Below, one piece after another: positions 48,293 to 60,077 of a stretch of DNA of 64,000 bases. A program made the translations under genes and the position numbers. The notes below the pieces were generated by a model that saw only the letters and a program-made list of their open reading frames with translations, was not told the DNA's origin and did no database searches. The DNA is from Vitis vinifera (taxonomy: Eukaryota; Streptophyta; Magnoliopsida; Vitales; Vitaceae): contig NC_081811.1 of assembly GCF_030704535.1 (NCBI RefSeq), forward strand, positions 3,674,501 through 3,738,500. The letters run 5' to 3'. Positions within the stretch are counted from its first letter, which is position 1; every line of letters begins with the position of its first letter.

Positions 48293-51200
48293 ATGGTATG
48301 GTCGCTCTCCAAAACCGTAATGGAGCTAACATTAACGCCTATTTCATTCAATTTCTGAAGCTATTTTCTTCTTTCATTTGCAGGGCATCGATCTCGTCGC
48401 CGGCGGCAAGAGCAAGAGGACCAAGCGAACGGCCCCCAAGTCCGATGATATTTACCTCAAACTCCTCGTCAAGGTTTTTGTTTATTCATTTCCTTGTAGA
48501 TTAATGATAGGCATGTGGATTGAGTATGTCAATGATTTGTATGGGTTCGGTGGTTTTGTGATTAGCTGTACCGATTTTTGGTGCGGAGGACTGGGAGCAA
48601 ATTCAATGCGGTGATATTGAAGCGGCTCTTCATGAGCAAGGTCAATAAGCCGCCTTTGTCACTTTCCCGTTTGGTTCGTTACATGGACGGAAAGGTGGGT
48701 TCTTGTTTCTCTTTTTATGTAGTGATTAATAAATGTTTGATTGCTGGGGAAACTGGGGAAAGAGAAGAAGATGGAATTTTGATTTTATAGTCAGCGTGGT
48801 TGCGGAGAAAATGGAGAAAAAAGGAGAGAATTTTCGTTTTGTGTTTTTCGTTGGTCTGTTAAAAATTAGTGGATTTTGTCATAACCTCGATTCTGTTATA
48901 ATATAACAGAAGGTTTAGATTCAAAGATTTAGTTTGGTTTCCTGCGTTTTCTTATTGGCCAAACAGAGTGTTGTTGTTTTGCTGCGGAAAAATCTGCTCA
49001 ACTAAGCGTGATAGGTGCTTTAAAATTACTTTACTAGGTAAAAAGAAAATTGGGAAAAGGACAGAACATTTTGGGTTGTATCTGTCCCTTGAAAGTAAAA
49101 AAAATTAGTGGAATCTATAACAACCTTGAGTTGGTTTAGATTCGAAGTTTTGTTTTAATTTATTTTCCTAGTTATACAATCATTTTGGTAACCGAAGTAA
49201 AAATCATAGGTGTTGGTATTTGGTTGGGGCAGGGTTTTTTGTTTTCTTTGTTTTCCAGCAACAATAACTCTAAACGGTGTTATCTTGCTTCCTCTGTACG
49301 TTTTTTCTTTCAGCAACCAAATGGAAAATAGATATAACATGTTTTTGTCTCTGATTAATTCTGTTGTTGGATTTGATTACAGGAGGGTAAGATTGCTGTG
49401 GTTGTTGGAACTGTTACCGATGATCTCCGAGTGTACGAAGTCCCTTGTCTGAAAGTGACTGCCCTGAGGTTCACAGAGAGAGCAAGGGCAAGGATTGAGA
49501 AGGCTGGTGGTGAATGCTTGACATTTGATCAGCTGGCTCTCAGAGCTCCTCTTGGGCAGAACACGGTATGCATCTTAGTGCTTTTGGTTTTGCTGTGTGT
49601 ATAAGTGCAATGTTATGATCCAATTTGTTTAATCATGCTTTCATGTTTTGCACTGTGCACAAGTGCGATATTATGATTTGGTTTATCTAATTATGTAATG
49701 AATGATAAGATGGGAACAAGCCACACCTCATGATGGACTAGGTGTGAACTACATTGGATTTTCGGGCCCTTTGATTGGTGCTCCATGGCAGGGTGTTATT
49801 CTGTTTGCAATTTAGTTAAAGTTGGAAGAATGATATTAAATCTCTTTTAGCATCAAGCCCCTGGAGTGTAGCTGATGTCAGAGTTCACCTTTTTGGGCGT
49901 CCCCAATATTTAAGGGGCTTGGGGCTGAGGGGTGGGCCTATATCTTTGCCAGTGGTTGAGATAAATGCCCAGCTGTCGAGTGGATTCTCTGATCCCCACC
50001 CCCACCCACTCCCATCGAGAAAAAAAGAAAGCTTCAACAATTTAGGGGAAATTTCATCTTCTCTTTTATCAGTTGATGTGACCTTTTAGGTTATGGTGGT
50101 TGTTCCTAGTAGATCCTGTGGAGGTTGGTATACATGGTATGTTTATGTGTTTCATGTGATTCTGATTGCTGAATTGTGTTTATTGGTGATTTTATTAGCA
50201 TGAGCAAGTTTGGTGTGTTTGGTGTGATATTCAACCGCTTGAAATCAGGCTGTATAACTGCTCTTTGGTCAAAAAGAGTTTTTGATTGGGAAACTTCTTA
50301 GGGAATAAGAATTTGTTTAATAGTGATTCTATGAAGCACTTCCAACTTTTCTAGCACTTGAAATTTTTTATCAAAAGAGTTGTTTTCGAGTGCTAGAAAG
50401 ACTAAAAATGCTATTTAGAATTACTGTCAAACAAGTTCTAAATCTGATATTGTTACTGAGGATTAGGAATGGAATATACCCGGGGAGTCTAGTAATGTAG
50501 AGAACGAAACATGTGAATGCAATCAGGTTGCTCTTAAATCTCATATTGTTACCCAGGATTAGGAATGGAAGATACCTGGGGAGTCTATTAATGTAGAGAA
50601 TGAAACTGGTGAATGCAATAAGGTTGCTCTTGAAACATTCCTCTTTACCGCTTATCTATGATCAATCTATCATGTTATGAAAGCTACTCTTCTCACAAAT
50701 TGCACAGTATGGGTTAAAAAATAGGTAGCCATGGACACGAGTTTCAAATTCAAAAAAGTAACAAGGCTATGGGGGTAGATGTAGTCGGTTACAAAATTAC
50801 ATCCACAACCTCACCAACTCACTTTAAGTAAAACTACTATTGTTGACCTTAACCTCTCCCACTCCTAATAAAATTGTGTGAAACAAAAGTCAAGGTGACA
50901 GCAAAACATCAGTTAAACTTAGGCATGCAACTTGCCTATCAAAAAAGAAAAAGGCACACATGTAGTTGATGTTTCTAACACATGACCCAAGCATATCAGA
51001 GGGCAACCCAGAGCATTACATGCGTAATAGGTGTTCTATAATGCCATTGCTGTGTTTGTTCTATTGATAAATGATCTGAGAATGGATATCAAGGCTATGG
51101 GTATCAATATGGTAATACCTATTTTTGGCTACATGCTGCAGGTTCTGCTCAGAGGTCCCAAGAATGCTCGTGAAGCTGTGAAGCACTTTGGCAAGGCTCC

Positions 51201-51300
51201 TGGTGTGCCACACAGCCACACCAAACCTTATGTACGGTCAAAGGGACGGAAATTTGAGAGGGCCAGAGGAAGAAGGAACAGCAGAGGTTTCAGGGTCTGA
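48293..51300 (+). CDS. RPL18: 60S ribosomal protein L18 (eL18)
   Basis: Five coding exons give 187 residues, the exact family length: 48293-48295 (only the ATG), 48384-48473, 48566-48694, 49383-49565 and 51142-51300. The protein reads M then [102 protein letters not shown] and [20 protein letters not shown]. An intron directly after the initiator ATG is frequent in plant ribosomal protein genes and explains why a naive frame misses the true start. It is a structural protein of the cytosolic large subunit. Intron 4 (1.6 kb) hosts a MITE and a short tandem duplication. Confidence 0.97.
50309..50438. mobile_element. Hairpin MITE, family B, in RPL18 intron 4
   Basis: A 130-bp near-palindrome. 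Left end GAATTTGTTTAATAGTGATT; right end, reverse-complemented, GAACTTGTTTGACAGTAATT. The arms continue pairing through ctttctagcactcgaaa-like sequence. TAA flanks both sides (50306-50308 and 50439-50441). It should fold into a long hairpin in the pre-mRNA. Confidence 0.8.
50441..50632. repeat. Two-copy tandem duplication, 96-bp period, RPL18 intron 4
   Basis: The units start aaatctgatattgttact (50441) and aaatctcatattgttacc (50537). Both contain ggattaggaatgga, ggggagtcta and tgtagagaa, and end aggttgctctt. They abut the right end of the hairpin MITE. Confidence 0.85.
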
Positions 51301-52342
51301 CTTGTCACACTCATTCCTACAACACAATCTAATCTATCAATCTCTTGCAAAAACATTTTTCCATCAGTTAGCCATGGTGGTTTTCCCCCTTCATGTTCCA
51401 TTCCACCTTGCAGAACATTTATATTATCTGTAGTAGGATATCTTTTTTGCCCATTTATAATATGTTTTACCATTAATATATGGTTATGAGGGACAGATGT
51501 GTACTCCTGAATATTTAGTAGTGTCACCCAAAATGTTTTGAGGGATTGTTTTACTGAGATGATTCTCTTATTCTAAATCTGCCGGATATGATGCTTTGGT
51601 TTTGAGTTATGCAATCCAGAGAGTTGAACGAAATTTGACCTGCGAAAGAAAACTGGGCCTAACTCACTGGACTAGTGTTTGATTTATAGCAGGGAACATC
51701 CCAGTTTTAAGTTCCATTTTCCCATTGTTTCTGATCCTAAATACAGGGAACATGCAGTTTTAAGTTAAAAGCTTATAGCTGAAACTGAAACAAGGATGAT
51801 GCTGTCCAGATCCAACGCGTTTAATAAAAAATTTTACAATACCAATAATGTTATGTTGTTCTTATATTAAATGAAGCCATAGATATATAACAAAGTCTTA
51901 GTAAGGACCTCTCAACGGTAAATCTTGATCAACGCAAACCAACTATCAAGCTTGATAAACCCAAAACTGCTGGTGGTAATACTCCTCTCTAGCTTCTCAA
52001 CAACCACACCCATATGGAAGCATAAACATTATTAAGATTTTTTTTTTCGACAGGTAGAAGGGCACCTATTCCCAGTCACAAGAGACTTTTCAATTTATCT
52101 GCATGTGGGTTTGCAGCCTCTAAATGCAAATAATTATCTCAAAATACATAGCAATGCAATAGAAAATGAAACCTGTTTATTGGGAGGGTTTTGGACAGGC
52201 AAAAGCAGCATCAGCTTACAGCATAATATTTGATGTACCCCAAATTTTTCTCTGCTGCCTGAAACTGTTCCTTATTTCTGATCTAAAAGAAACTCCAGGT
52301 AAGCCTACAGAAACTTGGCATGAGAAAATGCCGAGATTCTGA
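51301..52342. other. Convergent spacer between RPL18 and the epoxide hydrolase gene
   Basis: Contains the RPL18 3' UTR on the left and the epoxide hydrolase 3' UTR on the right. No other gene or repeat is recognised. Confidence 0.55.
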
Positions 52343-54588
52343 TCAAAACCTCCGGATGAAGTCATATATGTGTGCATTGATTTCCTCTGGCCTTTCTTGG
52401 TTGATGAAGTGAGCCACTCCCTCCATTATAACCAACTCCTGCAAAAATGGCACTTCTCTCTTGAAGCCACCGTTGTGTATGTATTCCTTGACACCCGGGG
52501 TATTATACGTAGTGTCGAGGTCTCCCACAATAAACTTGACTGGTACTTTTATTGGTACTCCAGTCCATGGTGCCAAAGCCTCCCAGCTTCTGCAACAATG
52601 AGAGGAAAAGAAAATCACCCCCCATTATACGCCTAGCTACTACCATGAATGACGAAAAATGACTGATTGTTTTCCATGGAAAGTATTCGTTGCGAGAATG
52701 TCTGAAAAGGGTTGGTTACTTTGTTGACACTAGTATGATGCAATCCTAAGAAAATAAAAATAGATATGCTAAATGAACATGTTGGATCAAAACTTTCTCG
52801 TATCAACTTCTACAAACAGAGATGGTCATGGATTTGGGCTCAGGGCAAAGCACAAGTCATACAATATTTGATATATATGTGACTTCCTGCTAAAAGGAAA
52901 ACAGACTTGTATAAAATCTGGAAGAGTGGGGTTAAATTCTGGTATCAAAAGAAGCATCGGTGTATCCCTTAAATCAAGAAATAGCAAATAAAAGGAAATA
53001 AAAATCACTGCCAAAAAGTATCAATTCACTAATCCTGTCTTTTTGCTCATAATCAACAAAGAGTCGGGTGAACTTACAGGTCCAAAGCTCGGTAGTAGTT
53101 CAATCCTCCAGTGAAGCCATTTTGGTTAAATTTACTGGCAAAGTAATCGATGTCTTCTTGTGATAGCCAAGGTGGTAAGGCAGTTGGGGTCTTGAGCGCA
53201 CCACTGTACCATGATTCTTTGGGCATACGAGGTGGACGTGGATTACGAGATCCAAGAAAAATTTTCATTACTGTCTCAGTGCCAAGACGAGCAAACTCGT
53301 TTTCTGCCAGTCCTGGCTCCTGCAGCCAACCTCAGCAAAATTTTGTAAGATGGGTAGTCCAAGCCATTCAGATATATATGAGAACATCATGGTTTTGAAT
53401 ATATATATATGTACTGCAATCAATAATTCTTCTTCTAATTTTACATTTTTCCCCATTTTTTTAGATCATAACTACTCAAAACCATGCTTCAACCATCTAA
53501 GAAAGAGATCTAACACTCTGCAATATTCATCCGGTAGAAAACCATTGGTGTGACAATTCATAATACCATTTCATCTCAAGGCCTATATAATCAATCTGCT
53601 TTCTACGCATTTATCATTGACAATCATGTTTGGCGTGAACAATCAGACCAAAGAGATGAAATAAATCTGCCTGACATGGCTTCAATGAGGTCAGAGAATT
53701 CCCAAATGTGAATGAGGGAGAGTTTCATCTTCCAACAACCCTAATAAATGAACTTCTAAAAATGAAATAAAATCCCTCAAATTGATTACTAATGTAAAAA
53801 AATAATTGCTTTGCCAGGATTATCCATAAATGCAATTAGAAAAGGTAATGTTTACAGCAGAATCAATCTTTGTCCCAATAATCTCAAACCCATATTGTAA
53901 ATACTTAACTAAATACGATCAGACCCAATTGAATTCATCCCAAACAAACAGGACAATCAAATTTTTGGTTCACACCCAATTGAATTCATCGAACAACAAA
54001 CCACAAAATGAAAAAGAACAGAGCAAACCATACAGCAATTTGCAACCACGACTCAGTCCAATCGAAACCCAATTGAATTCACCAGAAAAATAAACAAAAA
54101 ACAAGGGAGAAAAAGAAACTAACCTGAAATCTGCACATATAGTAGTCATCGCCAAACAGAACTCTCATCGACTCAATGGGCTTCCTTGTTGGGTTCCGAG
54201 GCCGAAACACCACACTCATGTTCACCAGAGCCTTGACCCTATCAGGCCTAAGCAAGCAAAAGTACCAGGCGATGGCAGCACCCCAGTCGTGACCCACGAG
54301 GAAGACCTGGCCGAGACGGAGAGAGTCGAGGAGGGCGATGAGGTCGCCGACGATGTGGAGAGCGGTGTAGCTGGCGGGGGAGGGAGGGGCATCGGAGTCG
54401 CCGTAGCCGCGAAGGTCGGGGGCGATGGCGCGGTAGCCGAGGGAGGAGAGGGAGAGGAGCTGGTGGCGCCATGAGTACCAGAGCTCTGGGAAGCCGTGGA
54501 GGAAGAGGATTGGTGGGCCTTCACCAATCTCTGCAACGTGCATGTTTATGCCGTTTACTCTTAGGTTTCTATGCTGAATTTTCTCCAT
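52343..54588 (-). CDS. Soluble epoxide hydrolase (alpha/beta-hydrolase)
   Basis: Three exons, 54588-54124, 53319-53078 and 52589-52343, give 317 residues, typical for plant cytosolic epoxide hydrolases. These open epoxides (for example of fatty acids in cutin and defence oxylipin pathways) to diols. Visible features: oxyanion-hole HGFP (31-34), PDLRGYGDSD (58-67), nucleophile in GHDWGA (Asp101), probable lid tyrosines in FGDDYYM and GLNYYRALD, the acid in VGDLDTTYN (probably Asp261) and the general base in EGVAHFINQE (His296). All triad residues are present, so it should be active. Plants often carry several tandem paralogues, but only one copy is in this window. Intron 1 (804 bp) contains three scattered copies of acccaattgaattca. 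Confidence 0.96.
53320..54123 (-). other. Epoxide hydrolase intron 1 with reiterated 15-bp motif
   Basis: The motif acccaattgaattca occurs near 53925, 53976 and 54066 within 160 bp. Nothing else is recognised in the intron. Confidence 0.6.
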
Positions 54589-55495
54589 TTCTGTGGATTT
54601 CTTCTCTCTTTGCCTCTAAAATGGGTGATTTTGGGTGTCAGTCAGCAAAAGAGACGAGGATGGTAGAAGAGTCAATCTTTGAGTTGACTCACAGCTCTGT
54701 CTGTATACTAACTTTCTCGACCCACAAGGTAGACAAAGTAAAAACGGAAATTCCATTAAAATGAATAAATTTATTTCTAAATCCAAAAAAATAATCCGAC
54801 CCCTTTTATAGATAACAAAATAATTATTTTATTATTTTAATCAAGTATTTCAAAATAAAAGGAAATTAAAATTTTATTATTTAATATAACATGCCACATT
54901 AAGAAGAAAATTGAATATATTAAAACTGATTGAAATCCCTTCTCTTCTGGCTGGGCTGGGCCTCATGTTTGGGGCTGTCCAAATACCTAAACTTCCTACT
55001 TTTAGAAGCTTAATGGGCCACATTCAAGCCCAAAGGGGTTTGCGCTTAAGTTTCAGAAAGCCCAAGCTTGGAGAGATGGAGCCCAACCATCACCATAAAG
55101 GCTTTATCCATGTCAAATGAGTTTCATGGGTTTTACATTGGCTTCAAAACCAACGTGGGCTTGGAAAGACCTAGGATGTTGAGCAGTCAAAAGCCTATAT
55201 TTTTTTAATAATTTTTTAATTTAAAATGAACTTTTATAACATCAATATTATTTTTAAAAAATTTATGAATTTAATTTCAATTTCATTTTTTTTGCTTCTA
55301 ACACACACTAAAACTTAAAAAGTTATTCAAAACTTTTAAAAAAAAATTTAAATTGAAATTTTAATTACCAATTAAAGCTTTAATTAAAAAATAAAATTTC
55401 AATTAACAATTACGATTTTATTTTTTAACTTGATATCTCAATTGTCAATTAAGATTTTAGTTAGAAAAAAAGTTTCAATTGTCAATTGAGACTTA
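54589..55495. other. Epoxide hydrolase promoter and AT-rich intergenic DNA
   Basis: The left 170 bp are the gene's 5' region. From 55200 on, AT-rich DNA cycles words like caattaagattttag and tttaattaaaaaataaa, a low-complexity tract that also flanks the MITE to the right. Confidence 0.45.
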
Positions 55496-55614
55496 GAGTG
55501 TGTTTGTGAGTAATTTTAGATAATGTTTTTAGCATTTCTAATATTTGAATGATAAAAAATTTCAAGTATTAGAAATATTAAAAATGCTTTATAAAATCAT
55601 TATCAAATAAACTC
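55496..55614. mobile_element. Hairpin MITE, family B (119 bp)
   Basis: Left end GAGTGTGTTTGTGAGTAATT; right end, reverse-complemented, GAGTTTATTTGATAATGATT. Inner arms atttctaatatttga and tcaagtattagaaat pair. TTA flanks both sides (55493-55495 and 55615-55617). Confidence 0.8.
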
Positions 55615-56264
55615 TTAATTTTTTTAATTTAAAATCTTAACTATCAATTGAAATTTTAGATAAAAAATAAAGTCTCAATCGTTAAAACTTTATTTTTAAT
55701 TAAAGTTTTAATTAATAATTATGAATTTATTTTTGAATTGAAAATGATTACAATGTAGTATAAATTTTAAAAGGATGGAAAGGGTATATTTTTATGCTCA
55801 AATGGATAATTTTGAGCCAAAATTCCAATGTGCGCCCGTTATGATTCCATACTACCGAAAAGCAGTTTTCGGTATCATAGAATGAACCAGGTTGGATTAC
55901 GATGAATAACCCAACTTGGGAGACACCTACTTGCCTACTCCACTATCCTCTGAATATTGAGATATTTTGATTTAAAAATAAAGAAAAAGATGAAGAATAT
56001 TCAAAGCTTTTGAATAGATTTTTAGTTTAAAAATATTATAAAACCATTTTAAAAAATTATAAATTTATTAAATTGTTACATAAATATATTCATATTTTTG
56101 AACGAATTTTTATTTTAAAAATATTATAAAGTAGTTGTCAAAAACTATTTTAACGGTTGAGACAGCATGATTAAGTGAAAATCAGATTACATAATTAGAA
56201 ACCGACCCGATTAACATAATAAGTCATCCTTTCAACCTACATTAATTTTAATAAATGGCATTAT
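55615..56264. other. Intergenic DNA
   Basis: AT-rich, with a short less AT-rich patch near 55790-55950. No gene or clear element is seen. Confidence 0.4.
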
Positions 56265-56626
56265 TGATGAAAGCAACGTTGCCCAAAAAAAATGAAATAA
56301 AATAATTTCCATGCAAGTTGTCCCTTGTCTCTCATTTCAACTTTCCCTTTCTTTATCCTATTTTTAGTAATTCCTCCTTTTATTATCTAACAGGGATGAA
56401 TGGACATCCCTTCTAGATTTTTTAACGTGGCCCAGTTGGCTTATTTTATTATTAATTATCTTTTATTTAATTTAAAAATAATAATTATGGTGAGCTTATT
56501 ATTAATTATCATGAAGGCAACATTGCCCAAAAAAAGATGAAATGAAATAATTTCCATGCAAGTTGACCCTTGTATCTCATTTAACTCTCCCTTTCTTTGT
56601 CCCAATTTTAGTAATTCGTCCTTTTG
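56265..56626. repeat. Two-copy duplication with 244-bp offset
   Basis: Copies at 56265-56385 and 56509-56626 share gcaacrttgcccaaaaaaa, aataatttccatgcaagttg, cccttgtctctcattt and agtaattcctcctttt with few differences. The spacer contains ttattaattatc twice. This looks like a fairly recent local duplication. Confidence 0.85.
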
Positions 56627-58079
56627 AGCACATCCCGACCAATACCATCATCAACAATGACAGGGAAATCTATATAGGATGAAGGGGGTCTGAACTTGGA
56701 AGCCCTTTCAGTGAAGGCTTCTGCAGCTTATTATTCCTTTACTCTTCCTTTCCCCCCTTCCCCCTCTAGTGCTCTTCCCTGGCCCAGTTCTATTTTGAGA
56801 TAAGGTTAGTAGGTTACAGACAACAAGCCAAGTTGAAATGCCCTCCAACCCATTTGCGCCCACAGAAAATGCAGACAAGGTTCCCACCTCGCCTCCCCAA
56901 ATTCAAGCCTCTTTATCACCTATTAATCTCAAAATTTGCAGGTAATAACGTTGGAAAAAGGAAAATTGAAGTTGGTAGGAAGGAAGGAAGGTAGCTACTA
57001 CATTCCCAAGTAGAAAAGGACACATCAAATTTTGTGACACTGCAGAAAGCAATTAATAGCATTGCATCATTGTGTGTCTGCGTCTGGGTGTGCAGCCCTA
57101 AAAAATTTTGTTGGATGTGCAGTCGGGTCATTGCTTAAACAAAAAGAGAGATGAACTAGAAGCCAAAACCAAGAGATGAGGATCCTTGAGTCGGTTTCCC
57201 ACATCGATTTGGAGTAGTAGCTATAGTAATGATGAGTAAATGCCAAAATCACAACGGCAATGATGGCAACAACATTAAGTTATATAAGTAAATGATATTG
57301 CACTAAATTCATCAATGATCAAGCATTATCATGCATCATTTTTTTAATTTGACATAATAATACAAATATGACATTTTATTGACAAAATAGAATATCTTAT
57401 ATCCTGTAAATATTATATTCAAGGAATACGAAATCTTAATAATGATATATATAATTGGATATAATTTGATATATTTATATTTAATTTTTAAAATAAAAAT
57501 TATACTACATTTCAGTCTGTGTTTATTATTAAAAAAATATGACTTTTTCTTAGATTTAACATACTTATGATTGAAATATTTAAAATTTATAAATATTTTT
57601 GTTCTAATATTTAATATGTATAAATAATTTTTATTTTTTAATCAAAATTTTATTTATGAAATATATAATATAAGACATATTCTATTTGTTTGATTGAAAA
57701 TGGAAGAGGATAAATAAGGAGATAATTTATCAAATGATTATGATATGATTTTGGGAAACATGGTTACAAAATATTTTCCAATGATTTTGTAATATTTAAA
57801 ATGTGAATTAAGGGGGCCTGGCTGTTTGTGGATTAAAAATTGAAAAGGGAAAAGAGTGTAGAATATTTAAAGTAGCAGAGAAAATATCAAAATAATAATG
57901 AGTGCAGCTGCAGTGAAAATTGCATAGCACCGCTCAGAGGAACCTTCCTCTTCACTTCCCAAAACCATCTCCACAGTCCACCATTCCCGATAAAAACCCT
58001 CTTTCACTACTCACCCGTCTGATTTTCTCCTAATTCTCATCTTTCTCCCTCCGATTTCTCTCCCCTTTTTCCTCTGATC
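56627..58079. other. Upstream region of the ATL gene
   Basis: No gene is seen. The AT-rich stretch 57290-57700 has no clear structure. The final 180 bp before the ATG are C/T-rich, as in a plant 5' UTR. Confidence 0.5.
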
Positions 58080-58871
58080 ATGGATGATAACACAAGTGGA
58101 ATTTCAAAGGGCCGTGCTCCGTCCAGCTATGCTCTTAGTGGAAAAGTTATGCTGAGTTCAGTTGTTATTCTCTTCACTGTTGTTGCTGTCATTGTTTTTT
58201 TCCATTCTTATGCCCGGTGGTTGCTCAGTCGTGACCGGACTAGACGTCACCTCCGCCGCCGTAGCCGTATCCGCTTTGACTCGGACCGCACCACCGCCGT
58301 ATCCGCCGTCGACGGTGTCGTTGACCAGGGTCTCGACGTCTCCATCCTCAAGTCTCTTCCGACTTTTGTCTACTCAAAGGCCACTCACGGCCCAATTTTA
58401 GAATGCGCCGTCTGCTTATCGGAGTTTGAAGATGACGAGAAAGGCCGCGTTTTGCCGAAATGTAACCACTGCTTCCACAATGACTGCATCGACATGTGGT
58501 TCCACTCTCACTCCAATTGCCCACTCTGCAGAGCCCTTGTTCCGCTCCACCTTCCATCCCCGCCCGAAACAGTCGTACCGGTTCTCGAACCAGCCGGAAC
58601 GGAGACGATCTCCGGAGCTTCTCCCCGGTGCCCAAGGGATGATGATGAAAACGAAACGGGTCCATCTTCTTCATTGACTCCGGGGACGTTGACGCTGTTG
58701 GAGTGCCCAAGGAAGCCACTGGAGCTGGTGGGTATAACGGTGGAGATGCCGGCCATGAGAGCAGGGGGGTGTAGAGGCTTGGAAGAGGTGGAGTTGGGAA
58801 CAACGGAGAGCCAATCGTCGAAGTCGCCGGGAAGTCGGATCCTGTCGTTGAAGAGGATTTGGAGCACATAA
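58080..58871 (+). CDS. ATL-family RING-H2 E3 ubiquitin ligase
   Basis: A single exon of 263 residues, the typical intronless ATL layout. Order: a short N-terminus, one transmembrane helix at about residues 24-46 (VVILFTVVAVIVFF), an Arg-rich stretch, the GLD motif (GLDVSILKSLPTFVY, from 84), then RING-H2 with zinc ligands Cys109, Cys112, Cys128, His130, His133, Cys136, Cys147 and Cys150 and the E2-contact Trp140. The C-terminal tail is Pro/Ser-rich and unlike other families. ATLs are membrane-anchored E3 ligases, several involved in defence and carbon/nitrogen responses. The substrate is unknown. All eight zinc ligands are intact. Overlapping frames on the other strand are artefacts of its high GC. 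Confidence 0.95.
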   Translation: MDDNTSGISKGRAPSSYALSGKVMLSSVVILFTVVAVIVFFHSYARWLLSRDRTRRHLRRRSRIRFDSDRTTAVSAVDGVVDQGLDVSILKSLPTFVYSKATHGPILECAVCLSEFEDDEKGRVLPKCNHCFHNDCIDMWFHSHSNCPLCRALVPLHLPSPPETVVPVLEPAGTETISGASPRCPRDDDENETGPSSSLTPGTLTLLECPRKPLELVGITVEMPAMRAGGCRGLEEVELGTTESQSSKSPGSRILSLKRIWST

Positions 58872-60077
58872 CACAATCTTTGACGGATCGAAAGCTGATG
58901 ATATTGGTCTGCGGGTATGGACGAAAACTTCCAAAAGCGTTTGGTTCTGGAGTAGGTGGCAGTTGTACAGTAGAACGATTAGGAGCCAAACGTATCCCCT
59001 AACACAGAATAGATAGAATCAATTTTTTTTTTTCCCACTGTAATTTCCTAATGTAATACTACAAAAAAGGGGTCATTTTCACAATCATTTGGTAATTTGC
59101 TTGTTCATCCTGCCCGGATAGGATGGATGGAACGTGGGAATATAATGAGCAGTTGAATATTGGATGTTCCATTCATGGCAGCAAGAAAAATAGCATTAAT
59201 GGCGTGACAAGTGTTATATCACATCTGTTTGAATCCACTTTCATGACAAGCTGTCCAAATATACAAAATAACAATAAAAGTAAAATTACCAGACTAGAAA
59301 TGTCTATGGGCTGGGCTAAAGTCAGCACATGGCCTAACATTACAGTACCATCTCCTTCTATTTGTGGCAACTTTCAGGATATTTTTGTTATGTAGTGGGC
59401 CCAATTTTAAGGCTATCAGTTTATAGAGCCCAATCATGACTGTTTCTTAAGGGTTGTATGGATGAGGCTACCATGAGACAAAAGATTTTCATTTTGAAGA
59501 GTTGGGGTTCAAAATTATTTTATTTTCATGCCTCAATGCTGAAATAACTTTAGAGGTCTGCTGAGAGTTGGTCCATGTCACTAAATAGTGGGAAATGTCT
59601 CCTCTTTTTAGAACAAGTTTCAGTCAAAATGCAATGATTTTGCTTCTTTTCACACTATTTTTGCGGTTTCTATGAGCACCCCCCCTCCAAAAAAATAAAA
59701 ATAAAAATATTAAAGGTGGTGATGTTGATAAACAATAAGAATATAAAGATTTCATGGCATAAGGCCCAAATTTCTTGGCACAGCCCAAAGAAAACACATA
59801 ACTTCCCACCTCAAAGCACAGCCCGTTCTTTCTTTCTGCGAAAAGTATACAGTTGAATAGGAGAAATCAGTGGAAACCCCAAGAAAAGAATGCACAAAAC
59901 TCACTCCGAGTCCGAGAAGAGTTCAAACCTTGTTATCTAGTGGCTAAGCGCATTTGTCTTAGCCTTTAATGGCCACTCTTCAATCCCTCCTCTCAACCAC
60001 TTACCTAGAGAAAACTATACATTACCCTCTTTCTGTACCCACCAAAGCATTCCTCATTTTTGTCCACCAAAAAAACA
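58872..60077. other. Spacer between the ATL and inhibitor genes
   Basis: Includes the ATL 3' UTR. Around 59920-59965, ttcaaaccttgttatctagtggctaagcgc resembles degraded tRNA-derived SINE sequence but has no complete tRNA fold. Nothing else is recognised. Confidence 0.4.

Noticed and set aside
48184-48504. 106-codon plus-strand frame starting at 48184
   Set aside because: Runs through the RPL18 5' UTR and intron 1. The L18 protein begins at the ATG at 48293 after splicing.
54222-54536. Pro/Arg/Ser-rich frames opposite or out of phase with epoxide hydrolase exon 1
   Set aside because: Composition shadows of the GC-rich exon.
58348-58989. 213-codon minus-strand frame over the ATL gene
   Set aside because: Antisense shadow. 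The plus-strand frame has a complete RING-H2 and transmembrane segment.
59920-59965. Possible tRNA gene (tagtggctaagcgc with ttcaaacc)
   Set aside because: The boxes are in the wrong order for a tRNA on either strand and no cloverleaf forms. At most a SINE scrap.
60060-60077. TTG start for the inhibitor protein
   Set aside because: Nuclear plant genes initiate at ATG. The ATG at 60078 leads directly into the signal peptide.
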